From Clostridiales bacterium (lineage in GTDB: Bacteria > Bacillota > Clostridia > Lachnospirales > Lachnospiraceae): 64,000 nucleotides of DNA. Made by a program: the position numbers and the translations under genes. Below are positions 34,785 to 43,193 of the stretch, piece after piece. Under the pieces are notes generated by a model. The model was not told the origin of the DNA. It searched no databases and saw only the letters and a program-made list of their open reading frames with translations. The stretch's first letter is position 1. Each line of letters opens with the position of its first letter. The stretch is taken from NCBI GenBank assembly GCA_012839295.1, contig DUNO01000013.1, positions 186,001 to 250,000 on the forward strand, read 5' to 3'.

Positions 34785-37064
34785 ATGGGGATGGATAATT
34801 TTATTAAGCTTACGGAATTTGATATTAAGATAAACCAGAAGGTAGTATTCCAGCTGATGGACTGCCACAGGGATAGCCCGATTTATGAAGAGCTGTCGGA
34901 GGAATACGAAAGATTGGAGCCGGAGATCCTTCGCTGTGTACATCCGGTGGCCTACCTAAAATTCGGAACCTATACAAGGGAAGGAAAGGGGGAGGTGCCG
35001 GCACTTTATGTACTGACAAGCATCGGGGATGAAGTGACGGAATTGTCCGACGGATATTTTGGGACGGGTGATTATTTACTTGGGATGCTGACAAATTCCA
35101 TGTCGGATGCCTATATGTTCCAGCTGGAGACACAGCTGCACGAGAGGATTAAGGAAGAATGTATCCTGCGGGGCTTTGGAATTGCTGAGAAATTGGAGGC
35201 ACCGGTACATATTCCGATGGAGGAGCAGGAAAGGATACTGGAGGAGATAAAAGCGGTAGATCCGATTTCCATAGAGTTGACGAAAGGATATATGTTTACT
35301 ACGGTAAAGACCTTGGGGCATATCCTTGTATTGACGGAGGATATTACCGTAGACCATGACGGGCATAACTGCGATGAATGCGACAGAACCGATTGTAAGA
35401 TGAGAAAGGGTAAGATCATCACAGTGACGGTATTGGGAAGGGGAGCTGCAGTACAGCTGCCCTATGAGAGGAAAACAGATTTACTGAAGGCCTTGGTTGC
35501 CAAGGGGATTTATGTGAGTGCGGCCTGCGGCGGTAAGGGCACCTGCGGGAAATGTAAGATAAAGGTAGTCTCAGGAGAGCTGGAGGTCACCGATGCTGAT
35601 CGGGCGAAGTTCAATGAAAAGGAGCTGGAGCAGGGGTACCGGCTGGCCTGTAAGGCCTATCCGGAATCAGCCTGTACCATACGGATCGTCAGCGGGGATG
35701 AAGCAGATTTTGAGGTGGTTACCGAGATAGGACAGGGGATCAGCCTGTCAGACGGCCAGGAGAAGACGGCTGGCCGGGAGGAGATGCCTAACCGGGAGCA
35801 AATGTCCGGCCGGATGGAGAAACCGGGCCAAGGGGAGGAATCCAGCCAGGCACAGGAGGGCTATGCCCTCGCAATTGATATTGGTACGACGACGATAGCC
35901 ATTAGTCTGGTAAACCTGGCTACGAAGCAGATAATCAGAACCTATACCACAATCAATAAGCAGAGAGCATATGGTGCGGATATCATTTCCCGTATCAAGG
36001 CTTCCGTAGAAGGAAAGAAGGAGGAGCTGCGCCAAAGCATCCGGACGGATCTTCTGGAGGGTATCAGGAGTATCGTAGAGGGAAGCCGGGTGGATAAGGA
36101 CAGCATATCTGAGATTGCTATCGCCGCTAATACGACTATGGTGCATCTGCTGCTGGGCTATTCCTGCGAAACCCTGGGGGTCTATCCCTTTACACCCGTG
36201 AATATTGATAGGATCACGCTGTCCTTTGCAGAAATGTTCGGGGAGGATTACCTTGCGGCGCCAGTTACGGTACTACCGGGTATTTCGACCTTTGTAGGAG
36301 GGGATATTGTTGCCGGACTGTTGACCTGTGGCTTTGACAAAATGGAGGAGCCCAGCCTTTTGATCGACCTTGGTACCAACGGTGAGATGGCAATTGGGAA
36401 TAAGGACAGGATTTTGGTCACTTCTACCGCAGCGGGACCGGCCTTTGAAGGGGGAAATATCTCCTGCGGAGTCGGAAGCGTAGCCGGAGCCATCTGCAAT
36501 GTACGAATCGGGGATACCCTTGTTTATGATACAATTGGGCAGAAGCCGCCAATCGGAATCTGCGGCACAGGGGTCATTGAGCTGACAAGTGAGCTGCTAA
36601 AAACCGGACTGATCGATGAGACCGGGCTGCTCTGTGACGAATATTTTGACTCAGGATATGTCCTGGCAAGGGATGACCATGGAAATGATATTACCTTTAC
36701 CCAGCGGGATATCCGTGAGCTTCAGATGGCAAAATCAGCGGTCCGTGCCGGGGTAGAGACCTTAATGAAGCGTTATGGCGTCACCTGTGGGGAGATCGGA
36801 AAGGTATATTTGGCGGGAGGCTTTGGCTACAAGGTGAACCTGGAGAAGGCGATCCACATTGGGCTGCTGCCTGAGGAGCTGGATGGAAAGATCACTGCCA
36901 TAGGCAATAGCTCCCTCAGCGGGGCGCTGCATTACCTTGTGGAGGAGGATGCTCCTGAACGGATGGAGCGTATGAAATCGCTGTCTAAGGAAGTACACCT
37001 GTCGAACGATGTGGACTTTAATGATTTATATATTGAGTTTATGGCGTTTGGGGAGGAAGAGTAA
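34785..37064 (+). CDS. corrinoid-protein reductive activator fused to a methionine-synthase-activation-like domain
   Basis: A 759-residue protein with three parts. Residues 1-190 resemble the B12-dependent methionine synthase activation domain of clostridia, followed by a Cys cluster (NCDECDRTDCKMR, C196/C199/C204). Residues about 212-305 are a [2Fe-2S] ferredoxin domain (C248, C254, C257, C289). After a Met/Glu/Arg-rich linker (315-358) comes the ASKHA ATPase of RamA/RACo-type activators (AIDIGTTTIAISL, NTTMVHLLLG, DLGTNGEMAIG, YLAGGFG). It reduces Co(II) corrinoid proteins to Co(I) using ATP. Usual activators lack the first part. Start could be ATG 34791. It faces mtaC and presumably serves it. 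Confidence 0.85.
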   Translation: MGMDNFIKLTEFDIKINQKVVFQLMDCHRDSPIYEELSEEYERLEPEILRCVHPVAYLKFGTYTREGKGEVPALYVLTSIGDEVTELSDGYFGTGDYLLGMLTNSMSDAYMFQLETQLHERIKEECILRGFGIAEKLEAPVHIPMEEQERILEEIKAVDPISIELTKGYMFTTVKTLGHILVLTEDITVDHDGHNCDECDRTDCKMRKGKIITVTVLGRGAAVQLPYERKTDLLKALVAKGIYVSAACGGKGTCGKCKIKVVSGELEVTDADRAKFNEKELEQGYRLACKAYPESACTIRIVSGDEADFEVVTEIGQGISLSDGQEKTAGREEMPNREQMSGRMEKPGQGEESSQAQEGYALAIDIGTTTIAISLVNLATKQIIRTYTTINKQRAYGADIISRIKASVEGKKEELRQSIRTDLLEGIRSIVEGSRVDKDSISEIAIAANTTMVHLLLGYSCETLGVYPFTPVNIDRITLSFAEMFGEDYLAAPVTVLPGISTFVGGDIVAGLLTCGFDKMEEPSLLIDLGTNGEMAIGNKDRILVTSTAAGPAFEGGNISCGVGSVAGAICNVRIGDTLVYDTIGQKPPIGICGTGVIELTSELLKTGLIDETGLLCDEYFDSGYVLARDDHGNDITFTQRDIRELQMAKSAVRAGVETLMKRYGVTCGEIGKVYLAGGFGYKVNLEKAIHIGLLPEELDGKITAIGNSSLSGALHYLVEEDAPERMERMKSLSKEVHLSNDVDFNDLYIEFMAFGEEE

Positions 37065-37072
37065 GGAAATGC

Positions 37073-37144
37073 CTTATTCTACCCGGATTCTAACGCGATA
37101 ATTGACAAGAAGCGTTAGAAGCGTTAGAATCTGGGTAGAATAAG
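37073..37144 (+). promoter_or_regulatory. promoter embedded in a 24-bp inverted repeat
   Basis: Arms at 37073-37096 and 37121-37144 match at 23 of 24 positions (CTTATTCTACCC, GATTCTAACGC and their complements). Between and over the right arm lie TTGACA (37102-37107), a 17-base spacer and TAGAAT (37125-37130). GCGTTAGAA is also directly repeated at 37112 and 37121. This is a strong operator candidate controlling the gene at 37163. Confidence 0.8.
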
Positions 37145-37162
37145 ATGTGAGGAGGTGGTTGT

Positions 37163-38467
37163 GTGAATCTCAAAGAGAGTGAAACGGTAGAACTGAAGGA
37201 AATCATTGTAGATGATGTGAAAAAAGAAATTATTGCTTTTGCCAATAGTGCCGGTGGAAACTTATACATCGGTGTTGCTGATGATGGAAGCATTGTTGGA
37301 GTTGAGAATCCTGATATGGTGATACTACAAGTTGTTAATATGGTCAGGGACAGCATAAAACCAGATGTTACTATGTTTCTCCGCTATACAACCAAGGATA
37401 TTGATGGGAAGCAGATTGTTGCAGTGGAAGTACAGCGGGGTGTAGAGCGCCCGTACTATTTGGCAAGGAAAGGCCTTCGGCCTGAAGGGGTTTATGTCCG
37501 GCAAGGTACAGCATCCGTACCTGCTACGGATACTGCAATCAGGCGGATGATTAAGGAAACCGATGGTGATAGTTTCGAGGATATGCGTTCCTTAGAACAG
37601 GATCTCACCTTTCGGGACACCAGCAAGGAATTTGCTGAGAGAAAGATTGAACTGGGCGCTTCCCAGATGAAAACCCTTGGAATACTAAATACGGATGGGA
37701 TCTATACGAACCTGGGACAACTCTTGTCAGAACAGTGTGCGCATACAGTCAAGGCGGCTGTTTTTGAGGGGACAGATCAAAGTGTGTTCCGGGATCGGAG
37801 GGAGTTTTCCGGTTCCCTGTTGCAGCAGCTTAATGAAGTATACGACTACATTGACAGAAGGAACCAGATTAGCGCCACTTTTGATAAACTGCGCCGTATT
37901 GATAAACGGGATTATCCGGAGGTGGCTGTCCGTGAGGCTCTTCTGAATAGCCTTGTACACCGGGATTATTCCTTTAGCGCAAGCACGCTAATTAGCGTTT
38001 ATTTAGATCGGATTGAATTTACGACCATCGGAGGCCTTCCCTCCGGCGTTTCGTTGGATGATATTATGTTGGGGCTGTCTGTTTGCCGGAATCCTAAGCT
38101 TGCCAATGTGTTCTACCACCTGGAGCTTATTGAAGCATATGGCACAGGTATGGGAAAAATCATGAAAGCCTATGAAGGCAGCCGAAAAAAGCCCATTATT
38201 GAAACTACGGAGAATGCCTTTAAAATTATTTTGCCGAACTTAAATGAGGGAGGCTTTTTAGGGTCTGAAGAAAAAGCAAAAAATAATATAGAAGAAAAAG
38301 TTTTGGAATTAGCCAAAAGGAATGGAACGATAACACGTAAGGATATAGAACAATTCACAGAACTCAAGCAGACCGCTGCCGGACGGCTTTTAAGGAATAT
38401 GGTGAAGGAAAATCTGCTTGTTCAAAAAGGGCAGGGAAGAAGCACAGAGTACACTTTGCCAAGGTAA
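37163..38467 (+). CDS. AlbA_2/Schlafen-like domain, ATP-binding regulator with C-terminal winged helix
   Basis: A 434-residue protein. Residues 1-130 are the AlbA_2 (divergent AAA_4/Schlafen-like) domain: ESETVELKE, IIAFANSAGGNLYIGVADDG, YVRQGTASVPA. The middle (about 230-350) has the GHKL-like ATP-binding segment YPEVAVREALLNSLVHRDY and GIGMGKI-like YGTGMGKIM. The last 80 residues (EEKVLELAKRNGTITRKDIEQF) form a winged helix. Such proteins are thought to be transcription regulators, often beside mobile or stress genes. GTG start follows GAGGAGGTGG. A promoter inside a palindrome just upstream suggests autoregulation. Confidence 0.82.
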   Translation: MNLKESETVELKEIIVDDVKKEIIAFANSAGGNLYIGVADDGSIVGVENPDMVILQVVNMVRDSIKPDVTMFLRYTTKDIDGKQIVAVEVQRGVERPYYLARKGLRPEGVYVRQGTASVPATDTAIRRMIKETDGDSFEDMRSLEQDLTFRDTSKEFAERKIELGASQMKTLGILNTDGIYTNLGQLLSEQCAHTVKAAVFEGTDQSVFRDRREFSGSLLQQLNEVYDYIDRRNQISATFDKLRRIDKRDYPEVAVREALLNSLVHRDYSFSASTLISVYLDRIEFTTIGGLPSGVSLDDIMLGLSVCRNPKLANVFYHLELIEAYGTGMGKIMKAYEGSRKKPIIETTENAFKIILPNLNEGGFLGSEEKAKNNIEEKVLELAKRNGTITRKDIEQFTELKQTAAGRLLRNMVKENLLVQKGQGRSTEYTLPR

Positions 38468-38528
38468 ATATTTTACGCGGTATGAACGCCTTAATGTTCT
38501 ATGTTTTTGAATCAATATGTAGTTAAAA

Positions 38529-38583
38529 TAAAATGGTACGTCAAGAAGCTCATAAAAATCTGGTTTCTTGACGTACCATTTTA
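38529..38583. terminator. bidirectional terminator with 17-bp perfect stem
   Basis: AAATGGTACGTCAAGAA pairs perfectly with TTCTTGACGTACCATTT across a 17-base loop, with A and T tracts on both sides. It separates the AlbA_2 gene (+) from the SDR gene (-). Confidence 0.85.
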
Positions 38584-38650
38584 GGCTTATTATGTAAATG
38601 ATTTGAAGCTTAATTGCTTTATAAGTGTCTTGTTTAAATTAGTATAGTAA

Positions 38651-39412
38651 TTAATACAGAGTGGTGCCATGATCCACATAGAGAATCTGTCCAGTAATTG
38701 CCTTCGAGGCATCGCTGGCGAAGAAAAGGATAGCTTCGGCCTGATCCTCAGCCTGGGCTTCCGGCAGGGTAATGTCGATATGCTTTGCGCAGGCCGCTGC
38801 AAACTCCTGATGGAAGGTCTTGAAATTCTCCGGTGCGTTTAATTCTGTCGGTGTCGGACCCGGAGCTATGGCATTGCACCGGATCTCTGTCGGGGAATAA
38901 AGCAGCGCTATGTTCTTGGTCATGCTGTTAACGGCTGCCTTTGCTGCGCTGTAGGAGATACCCGCAATACCTTGGCTGCCGATGGAGGATATATTAATGA
39001 TAGAGCCTTTGCCTGCTTTTTCCATATGCTCCAGCGCGTACTTGGACATATAGAAAACAGAGAATTGATCCACGCGGCAGACCGTTTCATACCACTCCTC
39101 GGAGCATTCATTGATAGGGATATGCTTGTCTGCGATCCCGGCATTGTTGACCAGAACATCAATCCTTCCGAATTTCTTAATGGTTGTATCGACGATTTTC
39201 TTACAGTCCTCCATTTTTGCCACATCTGCTTCCACGGCTATGATTTCTCCGCCTTTGGCTGAAATTTCCGCCACTGCTTTTTGGTTATTCTCCGCCCTCC
39301 TGGAGGCAATGACAACCTTAGCACCCTCTTTGCAGAACAGTTCCGCCGTAGCGCGGCCAATCCCCGCATTTCCGCCTGTAATAATAGCGATTTTTCCTTC
39401 CAGTCTTCCCAT
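38651..39412 (-). CDS. SDR-family NAD(P)-dependent oxidoreductase
   Basis: A 253-residue classical short-chain dehydrogenase/reductase of the FabG/glucose-dehydrogenase type. Cofactor motif TGGNAGIGRA at residues about 12-21, NNAGIA near 90, catalytic Ser in ISSIGSQG and the YxxxK pair in YSAAK, then IAPGPTPTELN. The Arg-Arg following the second strand (IASRRAE) favours NADP(H). Substrate cannot be told. It is transcribed alone from an upstream gap and has a clean GGAGG-type site (AGGAGGTATTATT). Confidence 0.9.
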   Translation of the reverse strand: MGRLEGKIAIITGGNAGIGRATAELFCKEGAKVVIASRRAENNQKAVAEISAKGGEIIAVEADVAKMEDCKKIVDTTIKKFGRIDVLVNNAGIADKHIPINECSEEWYETVCRVDQFSVFYMSKYALEHMEKAGKGSIINISSIGSQGIAGISYSAAKAAVNSMTKNIALLYSPTEIRCNAIAPGPTPTELNAPENFKTFHQEFAAACAKHIDITLPEAQAEDQAEAILFFASDASKAITGQILYVDHGTTLY

Positions 39413-39643
39413 AATTAATAATACCTCCTAAGTTTTTATTTCAATATAGAAAATTGAAGTATAGCTTCACGGTTACCTGATAAATAGTTTAATATCAGTC
39501 CCATTATAATCCTTATACCTTGGATTGTATAATGCTAAATCTGTATGAACAAAACGTTAATTATTCTTTGAAAAGCGATAGGGTTCATGTATGATTAGGA
39601 TAGATGATAAAATCTCTTACTATGGATGGGAAGCATTATTAGA
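39413..39643. other. intergenic gap upstream of the SDR gene
   Basis: AT-rich sequence without a credible gene. It must contain the SDR promoter; TATAAT-like boxes occur on both strands near 39518 and 39528, but no well-spaced -35 was found. Confidence 0.4.
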
Positions 39644-39854
39644 ATAGGGGATAAAGTAATAGGATATGGGACAATAGGGCATGAGGCAATAGGATATAAG
39701 GTAGTAAAGCGTAAGGTATTAGGACATAAGACAATAGGGCGTAATACAGTAGGGACTAAGGCAATAGGGACTAAAGACAATGAGGCGTAAGGCAGTAGGA
39801 ACTAGGGCAATAAGGTATAAGATAATAGGACATAGGGAAATAGAACAGGAGAAA
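39644..39854. repeat. 14 degenerate 15-bp tandem repeats, non-coding
   Basis: Units near ATAGGACATAAGGCA repeat about 14 times with one 16-base unit. They run up to the ribosome site of the next gene. Reading frames crossing them are repetitive and lack start signals, so I treat the array as non-coding. Confidence 0.85.
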
Positions 39855-39858
39855 CTGA

Positions 39859-40857
39859 ATGAATAAAGAATACGATCATATGGCACTGCTGTATGCGGCT
39901 GCCCGCTATGCATATGAAAGAAAATACGGAAAATTAATGTCCTGGATAGAAGAGAAGTATTTTCAGAACAGCAGATTTCCAAGTGAATATTATCTGTATG
40001 CTGATGATTTCATCTACCGAATGGATGTCACCGAGCTGACCTATGGAGCGGTTCTTGAACTAGCTTACAGGGCATTGGTAAACGGGGATAACCGCCAATT
40101 TTTGTTGGGGATCAAGATTGTATATGCTAAACTAAAGGGAAACCAGCGTTACACCTATTATGACCGGGATCGGATTCTGGAGCTGGCAATGGAAATGTGG
40201 GAACATTATGAGTTTGAGCCCTTGCAAATTGATGAAGTAAAGATACCTAAGCTGTTACTTGACCAATGCAATACTTATTTACCTATTGGCTTTGAGGAAA
40301 TGGGGCTGAAGGAATACCGCTTAAGCTCCACCAGATCCTTCTATGATAGTTATCCTACCGTGCCGGATAAGCTTTTTGAAAAGGAATATCATACCGCTAT
40401 CGAACAGGGGAATATCTATCATCACATAATTGAGATTGATCATTATATCAATCGTGGGAATAATGTCGTTACCAAGTCTCAGTGGATTCATCTTGCTAAG
40501 CTTCTGTCAGCGCATTATGCTACGGAAAAAGCACCTTGGTCCGTAGATTTGACCAAGGATCTATTGAGAGTGTACCTTGGTTTAAAGGATTGCTGTGGAC
40601 AGGAGGAATTCAGTGGGATTCTTTCCCGGATGGTGACCGCTACCTTAAAAATTGCCTTGGAAAAGATAATGAGGTTACAGGAGCAAAGCTCCCCCAAGGA
40701 GCTCCCAAATGTCTTGAATTATTTGATCAATGTCTATGTGTTAGGGGGTGACAATAAATTCTTGGATTATATCCGGGAACTGGTTAAGGTAATGAAGCGG
40801 GAAGACGCGACAGAGGAATTTATAGGTATCAAAGATTGGTTAATGGAACAAAAATAG
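39859..40857 (+). CDS. unrecognised 332-residue cytoplasmic protein
   Basis: I do not recognise this family. It is charged and Tyr-rich, has no signal peptide or membrane helix, and appears largely helical, with segments such as YAAARYAYERKYGKLMSWIEEKYF and long Leu-rich helices near the C terminus (LPNVLNYLINVYVLGG), perhaps helical repeats. An ACAGGAGAAACTGA site precedes the ATG. It stands alone between a tandem-repeat array and a terminator. Codon use looks like its neighbours. Confidence 0.6.
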   Translation: MNKEYDHMALLYAAARYAYERKYGKLMSWIEEKYFQNSRFPSEYYLYADDFIYRMDVTELTYGAVLELAYRALVNGDNRQFLLGIKIVYAKLKGNQRYTYYDRDRILELAMEMWEHYEFEPLQIDEVKIPKLLLDQCNTYLPIGFEEMGLKEYRLSSTRSFYDSYPTVPDKLFEKEYHTAIEQGNIYHHIIEIDHYINRGNNVVTKSQWIHLAKLLSAHYATEKAPWSVDLTKDLLRVYLGLKDCCGQEEFSGILSRMVTATLKIALEKIMRLQEQSSPKELPNVLNYLINVYVLGGDNKFLDYIRELVKVMKREDATEEFIGIKDWLMEQK

Positions 40858-40860
40858 AAG

Positions 40861-40905
40861 CCGGATGAGTCATCCCCTTTGGATAGGGGGCTCATCCGGT
40901 TTATT
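40861..40905 (+). terminator. Rho-independent terminator
   Basis: CCGGATGAG and CCCC pair with GGGG and CTCATCCGG, followed by TTTATTTG, three bases after the stop of the unknown gene. A second small hairpin (ACCACC/GGTGGT) follows at 40925-40956. Confidence 0.85.
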
Positions 40906-41033
40906 TGTAAGGCTATCTTTAAAAAACCACCAGTTTAACCAGTTCACACCGGTGGTGCTGATTAGGTTCTTATGCAGAATAGTAAATAAAAAGTGACAGA
41001 TCTACAAAATTCACCATTTAATTTATTTTTCTA

Positions 41034-41062
41034 TTGAATAGTAAATTAGTCCTATGTATAAT
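41034..41062 (+). promoter_or_regulatory. sigma-A promoter upstream of the transmembrane chemoreceptor
   Basis: TTGAAT, a 17-base spacer and a perfect TATAAT (41057-41062). It gives a leader of about 200 bases before the receptor gene, holding the five-codon frame at 41178. Confidence 0.75.
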
Positions 41063-41177
41063 TGGATTATCCCCAATACCGATTTCTGTAAAGGTAGATA
41101 ATGTAAGAAAGAATGATGACTGCTGATACAGAATGGTTATGATTTGGTAAAATCACAATGAAGGAGGTCCTATTACA

Positions 41178-41195
41178 ATGACACACATTACATGA
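41178..41195 (+). CDS. five-codon leader frame (MTHIT) with strong ribosome site
   Basis: AAGGAGGT at 41161-41168 (perfect) is followed after nine bases by ATG ACA CAC ATT ACA TGA. It may be a leader peptide, or what remains of a lost gene. The receptor start lies 75 bases further on. Confidence 0.3.
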   Translation: MTHIT

Positions 41196-41270
41196 ATTTG
41201 TATGTTAAAAGTTTAACTATCAAAAGGTTACTTATCAATTTAATATCAAAAAACACCAGACGGAGGCCGT

Positions 41271-42959
41271 ATGAAAATTTCAATTAAATTCAGGATTATT
41301 ATGTCTTTGATTATTTTAGCAGCGCTTATTCTTTTGATTTTAACGGTTATATCCTTGAAAGGTATTAAAAAAACAACGGATGAGCAACAGACAGTAAACA
41401 CGCCAATGATGATTACCTCCTTACAGCTGCAAAAGGAAGTAATCCAAATACAACAATGGCTTACGGATATTTCTGCAACCAGGGCTGAATCCGGTTATGA
41501 TGACGGCTTTGAGCAGGCTGAAGTGTATTATAATATGGCATTGGCTGATATTGAGGCATTAAATGAGCTAGGTATTGAGGATGAGCTGGCAGCTTCAATG
41601 ACGAAGGATTTGAAAGAATATTACCAAGTGGGAATTGAAATGGCCAATAAATATATCAATGAAGGAACCGCTGCAGGAAATGATTTCATGAGCACCTTTG
41701 ATGCTTCTTCGGAGCTGATCCAGGAGGATATAGATATCTTAATCGGTGTGGCCTCCCAGACCTTTGAGGAAGGAAATAAAAATATTAAAGATCTTATCAA
41801 GGCCTTAGAGAGGCAATCTCTGACGGTTAATTTACTGATTATTGTTATATGCATAATATCTTATATTCTTATTCATATATTAATCATCCGACGTCTTAGT
41901 AAAATGACAGCATTACTAAAGGAGATCAATGGAGAGACCATTCGTCTGTCTACGCATATTCCTTTTCAGTCAAAGGACGAATTTGGCGTTATGGCCTCCT
42001 GCTTCAATGAGCTAATCATGAAGGTAAGGGATATCATTATTTCAATCAAGGCGGCATCAGAGCAGGCAGGGATCACACTAGCAGCGGTGAACGCTTCTTT
42101 GCAGCAATCCGTAACTGCAGTGGAGGAAGTTGGTCATACGGTTGAAGAAATTGCGAGAGGTGCCTCCGACCAGGCACTAAGCACAGAACAAGGATCTGCT
42201 AAGTTAATTGACCTTGGTGATATGATTGAAGATAATAAATACAATATCGATATTCTGGCAGAGAACTCCACACAGATTAAGGGGATTATACAGCAGGGTA
42301 TGAAGGTCATTGAAGCGCTCGCAGTGAAAACCAGTGAGACGGGCAATGCAACGCAGGCGGTTTATGACAGTGTTACCAGAACGAATGAAAGCTCTATCAA
42401 AATCGGCGAGGCCAGCCGGATCATCTCAGATATTGCGGCCCGCACCAATCTGCTTTCATTAAATGCGGCAATTGAAGCAGCGAGGGCAGGAGAGCAGGGG
42501 AAAGGTTTTGGGGTTGTGGCTTCTGAGATAAAAAAGCTTGCCGAACAGTCCGCAGCATCAACGGAGGTGATCAATGATGTTGTTAACCTGCTGCTCCTTG
42601 ACTCTGCGAATACGGTGAATATCATGACTGACGTTAAGAAAATCATTCTGGAACAGACGGGCTTTGTGAATACCGCAGAGAATTCGTATAAAGAAATAGC
42701 TGAGCTTATGTTCAAGGCAAATGAGAAAACCAATGAAATAAATAACTCAGTGAAATCAATGGGCCGGAAGAAGCAGGAGGTTATTGATATGATCCAAAAT
42801 CTCTCCGCTACTACAGAGGAAAGCGCTGCAGGAACGCAGGAGGTCTCTGCTTCCATGGAAGAACAGATTGTGACCTTTGAAGAAATAGCTAACAGAACAA
42901 ATGAATTGTATCAATTGTTCCGGGAACTAAAGCCTCATGTAGAGAAATTTGCCGTATAA
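41271..42959 (+). CDS. transmembrane methyl-accepting chemotaxis protein
   Basis: A 562-residue receptor: membrane helix 1 at residues about 8-28, an outer four-helix-bundle-type sensor domain (30-180), helix 2 near 184-206 ([18 protein letters not shown]), HAMP domain, and a long signalling coiled coil with tip [24 protein letters not shown]. The sensor looks like the 4HB_MCP group, so the ligand is unknown. Near residues 437-450 the coil contains [12 protein letters not shown], slightly irregular for the family. Monocistronic; terminator follows. Confidence 0.9.
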   Translation: MKISIKFRIIMSLIILAALILLILTVISLKGIKKTTDEQQTVNTPMMITSLQLQKEVIQIQQWLTDISATRAESGYDDGFEQAEVYYNMALADIEALNELGIEDELAASMTKDLKEYYQVGIEMANKYINEGTAAGNDFMSTFDASSELIQEDIDILIGVASQTFEEGNKNIKDLIKALERQSLTVNLLIIVICIISYILIHILIIRRLSKMTALLKEINGETIRLSTHIPFQSKDEFGVMASCFNELIMKVRDIIISIKAASEQAGITLAAVNASLQQSVTAVEEVGHTVEEIARGASDQALSTEQGSAKLIDLGDMIEDNKYNIDILAENSTQIKGIIQQGMKVIEALAVKTSETGNATQAVYDSVTRTNESSIKIGEASRIISDIAARTNLLSLNAAIEAARAGEQGKGFGVVASEIKKLAEQSAASTEVINDVVNLLLLDSANTVNIMTDVKKIILEQTGFVNTAENSYKEIAELMFKANEKTNEINNSVKSMGRKKQEVIDMIQNLSATTEESAAGTQEVSASMEEQIVTFEEIANRTNELYQLFRELKPHVEKFAV

Positions 42960-42987
42960 TAAGGGGTTGAAACTATCTATGAGGAGA

Positions 42988-43039
42988 AAACGGTATATCA
43001 GAAGACTCCAATATTCCAGAGTTTTTTGATATACCGTTT
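42988..43039 (+). terminator. terminator hairpin after the chemoreceptor
   Basis: AAACGGTATATCA pairs perfectly with TGATATACCGTTT; the loop contains an inner AGACTC/GAGTTT stem. T richness downstream is modest. Confidence 0.65.
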
Positions 43040-43193
43040 CAATCAATTTAGTACTCGCAAAGGATAGCCTGTGATATGGCGCTAAAATTTAGAAACTCTG
43101 CTACAATAATTTAATAAATATAGGAAATTCTTCAATATCAAATGCAACAGGGTTATAGTCTCCCAATAAATGAGTTTCTGGTGGTGTTGGTTT

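Noticed and set aside
39595-39982. Minus-strand frames of 61 and 87 codons across the 15-bp array
   Set aside because: Products are pure Leu/Pro/Ile repeats generated by the array, with no ribosome site.
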